Assembly (NCBI GenBank): GCA_002432095.1 | Contig: DJFQ01000005.1 | Span: 29,392 to 40,628 of the forward strand | DNA from: Marinagarivorans sp. UBA5868 | GTDB taxonomy: Bacteria; Pseudomonadota; Gammaproteobacteria; Pseudomonadales; Cellvibrionaceae | Length of the DNA: 11,237 bases | Direction of reading: 5' to 3' | Shown here: positions 1 through 5,349 of the stretch, piece by piece | How positions within the stretch are numbered: position 1 is the first letter of the stretch | How the letters are laid out: each line of letters opens with the position of its first letter | Made by a program: the position numbers and the translations under genes | Notes under the pieces: generated by a model | The model's database searches: none | The model's input: the letters and a program-made list of their open reading frames with translations, nothing else | What the model was told of the DNA's origin: nothing

Positions 1-368
1 TGCGCGGTATGACACTCGGTGGACTTTGGCTCTTTGGTCTGGGATTTCTTAATGGCTCACTCACCTCCGGCACGGGATTATTTGTCACTCTGCTGCTGAT
101 TGGCTGGTTCGGTCTCGACTACAAACGCGCCACTGCTTACACAATGATCCTCGTTGGCCTGTTCTGGAACGGCGCGGGCGCTTTAACCTTAGCCATGCTG
201 ACTCAACCCCAGTGGTCATGGCTGCCGATGTTGGTGCTGGGCTCGCTCCTCGGCGGATATTGGGGGGCGCACCTGGCAATTAAAAAAGGCAATCCTTTGA
301 TTAAAAGAGTATTTGAAGTCGTCACTATCCTATCGGGCATTACACTGATTGCCACCGCTTTACGATAA
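1..368 (+). CDS. TauE/SafE (TSUP) family membrane permease, 3' part
   Basis: This is the C-terminal half of a predicted inner-membrane transporter of the TSUP (sulfite exporter TauE/SafE) family. The reading frame is open to the window edge, and family members are usually about 250 residues, so the first Met visible at position 9 is probably internal and the gene starts upstream. The visible 119 residues are almost entirely hydrophobic and form about four membrane segments. A Gly/Ser/Thr-rich loop (NGSLTSGTGLF) followed by a 'DYKRATAYTM' stretch matches the repeated TSUP half-module (glycine-rich turn, then a 'KRA.GTS'-like segment). The substrate cannot be read from the sequence; sulfite, sulfonates or other small anions are family possibilities. 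The stop is 11 bp before the next gene, so the two are probably cotranscribed. Confidence 0.8.
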   Translation, partial: RGMTLGGLWLFGLGFLNGSLTSGTGLFVTLLLIGWFGLDYKRATAYTMILVGLFWNGAGALTLAMLTQPQWSWLPMLVLGSLLGGYWGAHLAIKKGNPLIKRVFEVVTILSGITLIATALR

Positions 369-379
369 TTGAGAAACGC

Positions 380-1219
380 ATGCTGCCCATCTATTTGAAC
401 CCGCTCACGGTCTTCAAAACCCTCGACGAAATTGATCGTGAATATCCGTCGCACACAGCTGATCGCACCACCGGCCTGCGCACCACGTTGATCGTTCTTT
501 TTAGTACCTGTGTCGCTCTGCTGCTGCTCAATTACCTGAAAAATTCCTCTGTGATGAATGTCATGCTGGAACAATTGGCAAGTTGGCAAGGGATGCCCAA
601 AAATCACTGGTTGGCAAAATTACACGGTAGCGGCTTCGATGAATTGACTCGGTATGCTTGGTGGAGCGGCTGGCATGTCGTTACTTACGTGATAATACCG
701 GCGATTGTTTTGCGGATTTTTTTTAATCACCGATTAATCAGCTACGGCTGGCGCTGGGGCGAAACGCATAAACACTGGCAAGGCTATTTGCTGCTACTCA
801 GCCCCATTTTAGTCATGGTGGTGCTGGTAAGCTTTCGCGATGATTTTGTCGACCACTATCCGTTTTACAATCTCGCCGGGCGCAGCTGGTTAGACTTTTT
901 CGCCTGGGAATTGCTGTATCTGCTCCAGTTCGCCTGTTTGGAATTCTTCTTCCGCGGCTACTTAGTGCAGACATTACGCCCCCACTACGGCGCCGCAGCA
1001 ATCTGGATCATGATTGTGCCCTATTTAATGATTCACTTTCCCAAACCCTGGTTAGAGGCCACCGGGGCAATTTTTTTTGGATTATTCCTCGGCATGCTCG
1101 CGTTGCGTTCGCGTTCCATATGGGGCGGCTTTTTTGTTCATGCGGGAGTTGCCGTCAGTATGGATGTGGCATCTCTGATTCAGCGGGAGCAAATTCCACA
1201 ACAATGGTTGCCGTGGTGA
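380..1219 (+). CDS. CPBP (Abi/Rce1-type) intramembrane glutamic protease family protein
   Basis: Polytopic membrane protein of 279 residues with about seven hydrophobic segments (roughly 34-52, 98-115, 134-151, 174-190, 205-219, 227-243, 246-262). The C-terminal half carries the CPBP motifs: motif 1 is LEFFFRG, with Glu188 and Arg192; motif 2 is YLMIHF with His219, followed by a KPWLE stretch; motif 3 is FVHAG with His254. The family's usual EExxxR is reduced to a single Glu, because the first Glu position is Leu187, and the residue four after His254 is Ala rather than Asn. I believe this variant occurs as a coherent CPBP subfamily, so it need not be inactive. CPBP members cleave prenylated or peptide substrates in the membrane, or act in bacteriocin immunity; the substrate here is unknown. 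A GAGA sequence five bases before the ATG supports the start. The gene ends 18 bp from the convergent outer-membrane protein gene. Confidence 0.85.
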   Translation: MLPIYLNPLTVFKTLDEIDREYPSHTADRTTGLRTTLIVLFSTCVALLLLNYLKNSSVMNVMLEQLASWQGMPKNHWLAKLHGSGFDELTRYAWWSGWHVVTYVIIPAIVLRIFFNHRLISYGWRWGETHKHWQGYLLLLSPILVMVVLVSFRDDFVDHYPFYNLAGRSWLDFFAWELLYLLQFACLEFFFRGYLVQTLRPHYGAAAIWIMIVPYLMIHFPKPWLEATGAIFFGLFLGMLALRSRSIWGGFFVHAGVAVSMDVASLIQREQIPQQWLPW

Positions 1220-1237
1220 GATTTAATCTAGAACCGA

Positions 1238-3022
1238 TCAATACCTAAATCCGAGCTGCAACGCCAATCCGGCTTCAGAGTGTTTGTCGGAATAAGTAGC
1301 GGCAATATCGAAACTGCCATAGCGAAATCCAGCACCAAGGCCAAGTGCAGGTAGGCCTGTGCGATCCACCGTGTTGTAGCGATAACCCATACGAATATAT
1401 TGGTGCTGCCACAGGCGGAATTGAGACCCGATACTGATATAACGCCTGTCGACATCAAATCCCAGCGGTTCGGTGCGCGTGAGATCCACATCCACTGCGA
1501 GCATGGCATCATCACTGCCGAAGGCCACACCAGCGCGCGCGATGGGCCGTAGAATAATGGTGTCGCCAAAGCGGTTTTTCAGTTCTTTGCGCACGACATT
1601 TTTCACCGCCATGCCGAATGACCAGTAGCGTGCGACGCTATAGGTCATACCTAAATCCAAGTTCCAAAACTGATAATCGAGGCGGGTGAAATCCAGCTTG
1701 TATTCCTCCCACTCGAACTCATCGACTCTTTGCACATAAGCTATGGTGGAATATTCCTGCTGTTTAATATTTGCGCCAATCGATAAGCCCGGCAGCGCCG
1801 GGGGCATCAGCGAAAATGTGAGTGCCGTTTCCACCACGTCGGCACCGGAATAAATAATCCGGCTACTGAGATCATCGGGAATTTCATAACGCAGGAAATT
1901 ACGCAGATCCACATCGGTGAGCTCCAGATCATCAATGTTCTGTGCGGTACCCTCATCCACAATAAAACCCGCCAATGCCTGCAAATCCACATGGCGATTG
2001 AGCCCCGTCAGTTTGTCGCCGAGATCCCGAATGCCCTCAAGCAATGGCTGAATACCCGGAATTTGGAGCGGGTCGTGTAATTGCTCGTTTAATTCCCAGC
2101 TTTCTGCGGACTGTTGGATAAGATTCTGAATTTCCCGCCAATTTACCTGGCGCGCCAGCAATTCCAGCCGGTGGGTGTCCACAGGCTCCCCCGCCATTTC
2201 CACATCGCGCAGATATTGCTCCACGCCATCCACCAGCGGCTGAATTCCCGCCAACTGCTGATAATTAAGCAATCGCTCATCAACACTGCCGCTGTTGAGC
2301 GATTCCCGCACCATATCCTCAATCCCCGGCCAATCCACCGCATCGTAGAGTTCTTCCAACCGCTGAGAACTTTCCAAGGTATCCGCTAGAGAAAACGCTG
2401 TTTCCGCCAGCCTCGCAATACGGCGAAGATCGTCTGGGTCATTTTTTACCACACCGCTCAATACCTGATAACGATGGACAAATGCCCCCACCGCAAATGT
2501 TTGGTGTTTGGCAAGTGCGTGTGCGCCGCCGGAAGCGGCAATACGGATATAACGGTCGGGCAGTTTATTGACTTCATCGAGAACTTGATGTGCCGCCACC
2601 CCGAGAGTACGCAGTACTTCCGGATCCAAATTCCCACCGCGAAATGCCCGGCGGGCATTCTTGAATTTTTTCTCCAATTGCAAACTTTCGAAGTTCTCTT
2701 CGATTTCCTCAAAGGTTTCAATAAAGTTTTGACGATCGATTACCCGGGCGCCTAAATACATATCGAACATGCCCCAAGTTCGACCGTCGTCGATCACCGC
2801 CGGATTCAAATAGGGTCTGTCGCCGCCGACACCTGTGACGGCACCTGCACCGCCCAGCCCCATCGAGTCTGCATCAAAAGAAAGAAAAGAAACGGCGCGG
2901 CTCTCGTCGCTTAACACGAGTACCGATAATAGACAGGAGATACGCAGAATGCCGGTCTTGCGCGCCATGGGAGTGATGTTCTTGAGGGGGTTTTTGACGA
3001 GGCGCCATGTTGCCGCAATCAT
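1238..3022 (-). CDS. TraF_2-like outer-membrane beta-barrel protein (conjugal transfer TraF family)
   Basis: Predicted outer-membrane protein of 594 residues resembling the 'F plasmid transfer operon TraF' (TraF_2) family, which despite its name is mostly chromosomal in gammaproteobacteria. It has a signal peptide with hydrophobic core around residues 26-38 and likely cleavage after SRA (residue 43). The mature protein opens with a Gly-rich segment ending in an YLNPA motif, as in FadL/TraF-like barrels. The middle (about 220-340) is soluble, helical and charged, and holds two tandem copies of a module. From about 395 the sequence alternates in beta-strand fashion and ends in LQLGFRY with a C-terminal aromatic, typical of BAM substrates. 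The start is uncertain: GAGG directly abuts the ATG at 3022, whereas Met19 (position 2968) gives a more typical signal peptide but has no clear ribosome site. No conjugation gene is nearby. Function is unknown; transport of hydrophobic compounds is only a possibility. Confidence 0.75.
   Translation of the reverse strand: MIAATWRLVKNPLKNITPMARKTGILRISCLLSVLVLSDESRAVSFLSFDADSMGLGGAGAVTGVGGDRPYLNPAVIDDGRTWGMFDMYLGARVIDRQNFIETFEEIEENFESLQLEKKFKNARRAFRGGNLDPEVLRTLGVAAHQVLDEVNKLPDRYIRIAASGGAHALAKHQTFAVGAFVHRYQVLSGVVKNDPDDLRRIARLAETAFSLADTLESSQRLEELYDAVDWPGIEDMVRESLNSGSVDERLLNYQQLAGIQPLVDGVEQYLRDVEMAGEPVDTHRLELLARQVNWREIQNLIQQSAESWELNEQLHDPLQIPGIQPLLEGIRDLGDKLTGLNRHVDLQALAGFIVDEGTAQNIDDLELTDVDLRNFLRYEIPDDLSSRIIYSGADVVETALTFSLMPPALPGLSIGANIKQQEYSTIAYVQRVDEFEWEEYKLDFTRLDYQFWNLDLGMTYSVARYWSFGMAVKNVVRKELKNRFGDTIILRPIARAGVAFGSDDAMLAVDVDLTRTEPLGFDVDRRYISIGSQFRLWQHQYIRMGYRYNTVDRTGLPALGLGAGFRYGSFDIAATYSDKHSEAGLALQLGFRY
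2009..2362 (-). repeat. Tandem duplicated ~64-residue module inside the outer-membrane protein
   Basis: Residues 221-274 and 285-338 of the encoded protein align without gaps at a period of 64 residues. By my hand alignment 18 of 54 positions are identical. The shared skeleton is RLE-L at the start, then V-W--I, then the best-conserved core GIQPL (residues 259-263 and 323-327) followed by --G(V/I). DNA identity is low, so the duplication is old and held at protein level. It lies in the soluble segment between the N-terminal strands and the C-terminal barrel. Confidence 0.65.
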
Positions 3023-3138
3023 CCTCGCGCAGCAAACACTTTTGCCCAGACTGAGGATTTACACACACTGGCCAAAATAAAATCAGACGCAAATAAAAAC
3101 AATCTTGCGCCAATCGCAACACGACAGATCAGGTTTCT

Positions 3139-3174
3139 TCTGGCGGCGTCACGGCTCCCTGTACCGCCGCCAGA
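3139..3174 (-). terminator. Strong hairpin downstream of the receiver-TM gene (no U-tract)
   Basis: A perfect 10-bp GC-rich inverted repeat (TCTGGCGGCG at 3139-3148, CGCCGCCAGA at 3165-3174) with a 16-nt loop begins five bases after the stop codon of the receiver gene. On the minus strand the right arm is followed by an A/G-rich run rather than Ts, so it is not a classical intrinsic terminator. It could be an RNA-stabilising 3' end, a processing site or part of a rho-dependent terminator before the outer-membrane protein gene. No other gene is visible in the 156 bp between the two. Confidence 0.4.
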
Positions 3175-3178
3175 GAAC

Positions 3179-4615
3179 TCAGTTCGCCGAAAAAGATACG
3201 GAAATTCGATTGTTTTTCTGCGCTATCGCGTTCCATTCGCCCGCACTGATGGCATTACTCACCGATGGATATGTATAACGCGGGATGGAATACGCCTGAG
3301 AGGACAGTTCGACTTCGATATTGCCCTCCATAAGGATCGGCGCGCTGTGCAAATAATTAAGGAATCCGACTGAGACCTGATCATTCACCGTCACTTCTGG
3401 AACCCGATTGGCAAGCAACACACAGTCTTCCAGATTGCTCTCTGGCTCCGGCAAAATAAATCCGCCGCTCGGATCTTCCACTACACAGAAATTTCCAAGA
3501 TGGATATCCAAAAATACTGCACCATTAAAATTTGCGGCTTTTAACAGAGCAAGCAATTCACCCAGCATATATATTCGCTGATCGCCGAGGGGAATTTCAC
3601 CAAACGCAATTTGGGTGTTTACATTCACCGCCCAGCTCAGAGCGTCGAGCAAAACCTGCCGATCTGCATATGCGGTTGCCGTTGTGCGGCTTTCCGCTCC
3701 GTCACTAACTTTCGCAAAGAGCCGATTGATCAATTCTTCTTGCGCTCGGGTTCGGTCGATAAGCTCATCGTACCGTGTCGTGAGCAGTTCCTGGTGGCGA
3801 TTATTGATGTAAAGGTGGTACCCGAGAAACGCAATGCCCAGCAGAATAATCCCGAGGAAAATTGATGAAACGCCGGATTTATCAGCCGGGGTATCCACCA
3901 CAAATGGCTCCATCGGCGCGACCGGTTCCGCCGAGCGTTCAGCCGATGCCGGTACAGCTCGATTGACAGCACGGTTCTTGTCCTGGGCGTCCTTGGCCAG
4001 GCGGCGCAACAAAAATTTGGTGCTATCTTCGATTTCCTGACGCACTTTGGCGATGTGAATTTCAAACAACCGGCTGATCTGTTTCTGCACCTGATCCAAA
4101 TCGCTGGGCATTTCGGAAGCAACCGACGATTCGTCGGTGTCATCGAAGGAAGTCAGTGGTGGCTTGACGAGAGGCCCCTCTTCAATCACGTCGGTCAACA
4201 CCGGTTCTGTCGCGCTGGCGGCAGCATCCTCCGAGTTTCTCGCGACAATACCGAGGCTACCGAGCACCTTTTCCAGGTTGGCGTGTTTGATGACCTCTTT
4301 GCCCAGAATATCGATTGCCCCGAGCGCGCGAGCTTGGCCCACATAAACATCACCTTGCTCGGAGGTGTACATGATCACCGGTATCAATGCCGTACCGGGG
4401 TTGGATTTGATGATCTTAAGTGCCTCCAACCCGTCCATCCCTTCCATGTGATGATCGAGAAAGATGACGGCGGGTTGACGGTAGGAGAGATAACCCAGCG
4501 CTTCTTCAGCGGAGAGCACGGTATCCACCTCTAGATCGAAGCGTTCCAGCATTTTGCGCAAACGCACCTGCGCCGTTTTGGAGTCATCGACGATAAGAGC
4601 ACGCCGCCGGGCCAT
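3179..4615 (-). CDS. Membrane-anchored response-regulator receiver protein with extracytoplasmic C-terminal region
   Basis: Protein of 478 residues. Residues 4-122 form a CheY-like receiver domain with all key residues: acidic pair Asp10/Asp11, phospho-acceptor Asp54 (FLDHHM), Thr84 and Lys106. Residues 125-175 are an acidic linker rich in Ser/Thr/Glu. Residues 172-215 are a probable helical/coiled segment. Residues 251-270 form one strong transmembrane helix. A second charged helix follows (272-303). The rest, to 478, is a globular region with only two cysteines in the whole protein (Cys377, Cys398), which could form a disulfide if the C-terminus is periplasmic. No DNA-binding, kinase, GGDEF, EAL or PAS domain is visible, so the output is unknown. 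AAGGAA five bases upstream of the ATG supports the start. The outer-membrane protein gene follows 156 bp downstream on the same strand. The receiver assignment is firm; topology and function are inferred. Confidence 0.8.
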   Translation of the reverse strand: MARRRALIVDDSKTAQVRLRKMLERFDLEVDTVLSAEEALGYLSYRQPAVIFLDHHMEGMDGLEALKIIKSNPGTALIPVIMYTSEQGDVYVGQARALGAIDILGKEVIKHANLEKVLGSLGIVARNSEDAAASATEPVLTDVIEEGPLVKPPLTSFDDTDESSVASEMPSDLDQVQKQISRLFEIHIAKVRQEIEDSTKFLLRRLAKDAQDKNRAVNRAVPASAERSAEPVAPMEPFVVDTPADKSGVSSIFLGIILLGIAFLGYHLYINNRHQELLTTRYDELIDRTRAQEELINRLFAKVSDGAESRTTATAYADRQVLLDALSWAVNVNTQIAFGEIPLGDQRIYMLGELLALLKAANFNGAVFLDIHLGNFCVVEDPSGGFILPEPESNLEDCVLLANRVPEVTVNDQVSVGFLNYLHSAPILMEGNIEVELSSQAYSIPRYTYPSVSNAISAGEWNAIAQKNNRISVSFSAN

Positions 4616-4729
4616 ACCTGTTCCTTATTCTTGTCGCGTTCTTCCGCCCCGTGAAGACCGGTGGCAGCAGAGCATCTATGAGGATTGATGATTCACATGA
4701 GACCAGGAATGTGCCCAGCTCATTCATTC

Positions 4730-4758
4730 CGGTTAGTAACTAGCCGATTAGTAACTAG
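4730..4758. promoter_or_regulatory. Tandem dyad repeats, candidate operator upstream of the receiver gene
   Basis: The 11-mer TTAGTAACTAG occurs twice (4733-4743 and 4748-4758), spaced 15 bp start to start. Each copy contains the dyad TAGT-A-ACTA. The first copy extends to a 17-bp near-palindrome, CGGTTAGTAACTAGCCG at 4730-4746, symmetric except for one flank pair and the centre. It lies about 115-145 bp upstream of the receiver start codon and behind the nirD terminator. Repeated dyads in a promoter region suggest binding of a dimeric regulator; which one is unknown. Confidence 0.45.
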
Positions 4759-4882
4759 AACCAGCCGCGGGTTCCCGACGTGGAGACCGCAGGATCCGAT
4801 AAGTTCCAATAGTTATAACACAGATCCCCAGGGTGCGCCGGATGAGGGTTACAGAGGGTGAAGTGGGTTCAAATTGGCAGGC

Positions 4883-4907
4883 AAAAAAAATGGCGGCTTG
4901 CGCCGCC
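4883..4907 (-). terminator. Intrinsic terminator of the cobA-nirB-nirD operon
   Basis: On the minus strand a GGCGGC stem, GCAA tetraloop and GCCGCC stem are followed by one A and eight consecutive Ts. It starts 45 bp past the nirD stop. The stable GNRA-type loop, all-GC stem and T-run are the standard intrinsic terminator pattern. On the plus strand no T-run follows, so it acts in one direction only. Confidence 0.9.
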
Positions 4908-4952
4908 TAACGAGTGCAGAAAGGTATCTGCCATCAAAGGAGCAGGGAATGA

Positions 4953-5291
4953 TTACATGCCGATCTGGATTCGACCGCCGACCTCGCGCACAGGATAGGT
5001 CTTCACCGATACCGTGTTATCTTCCAGACAAGCGCCGGTCTGCAGATTGAAATGTTGTTTATAAATTGGTGACGCCACAACTAGCTGGCCTTTCAGATCG
5101 CCAACAATTCCTCGGGACAACACCGCAGCTTTGCTGAACGGATCAATAGCATCAATAGCGTAGAGATTATCTCTCACGCGATAAATCGCCACTTGTTCAC
5201 CATTGACCAGCGCGCGTGCGCCCAATTCGGGTAACAATTCGTGACTTTCACACACATCTACCCAGATTTCTCGTAATTCTGCGGCATTCAT
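4953..5291 (-). CDS. nirD: Assimilatory nitrite reductase [NAD(P)H] small subunit
   Basis: NirD is the small subunit of the cytoplasmic siroheme nitrite reductase that reduces nitrite to ammonium. The 112-residue product is close to the usual family length and has the Rieske-like fold pattern without the Cys-His iron-sulfur ligands, as expected for NirD. Typical family segments are the early WVDVCESHELLPELGARALV region, the AIYRV strand, and the YKQHFNLQTGACLED segment near residues 80-96. I chose the ATG at 5291 because GGAG lies six bases upstream; a longer frame beginning with TTG at 5297 would place that site against the start codon. It lies 58 bp downstream of nirB and is the last gene before the terminator. 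Identification is firm from sequence plus context. Confidence 0.93.
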   Translation of the reverse strand: MNAAELREIWVDVCESHELLPELGARALVNGEQVAIYRVRDNLYAIDAIDPFSKAAVLSRGIVGDLKGQLVVASPIYKQHFNLQTGACLEDNTVSVKTYPVREVGGRIQIGM

Positions 5292-5297
5292 AAACAA

Positions 5298-5301
5298 CTC
5301 C
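5298..5301 (-). promoter_or_regulatory. Ribosome binding site deciding the nirD start
   Basis: GGAG on the minus strand, followed by a six-base spacer (TTGTTT) and ATG. The spacing favours the ATG at 5291 over the in-frame TTG at 5297. Confidence 0.7.
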
Positions 5302-5349
5302 GTTTACAGATTTTTATTTCAGCATGTTGGCATTGATTGGCCATTCGCA

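Larger units (their letters stand above)
4616..4952. other. Non-coding region between the receiver gene and the nirD terminator
   Basis: I see no convincing gene in these 337 bp. On the receiver-gene side is a ribosome site (AAGGAA at 4621-4626, minus strand). At 4730-4758 are two tandem copies of a small dyad. At 4883-4907 is the terminator for the cobA-nirB-nirD operon. I could not pick a confident sigma-70 promoter for the receiver gene. Confidence 0.6.

Noticed and set aside
203..607. A 134-codon minus-strand frame across the permease/protease junction
   Set aside because: It lies opposite two good membrane-protein genes and has no signal or domain of its own.
1238..3022. The TraF-like name as evidence for a conjugative element
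   Set aside because: No other transfer, relaxase, integrase or type IV secretion gene is present; this family is commonly chromosomal and the name is historical.
4055..4534. A 159-codon open frame on the plus strand opposite the receiver domain
   Set aside because: It is antisense to a receiver domain with all conserved residues and has no recognisable family, so it is a shadow frame.
5292..5297. TTG start for nirD two codons upstream of the ATG
   Set aside because: The GGAG ribosome site would touch the TTG, while it is six bases from the ATG at 5291.
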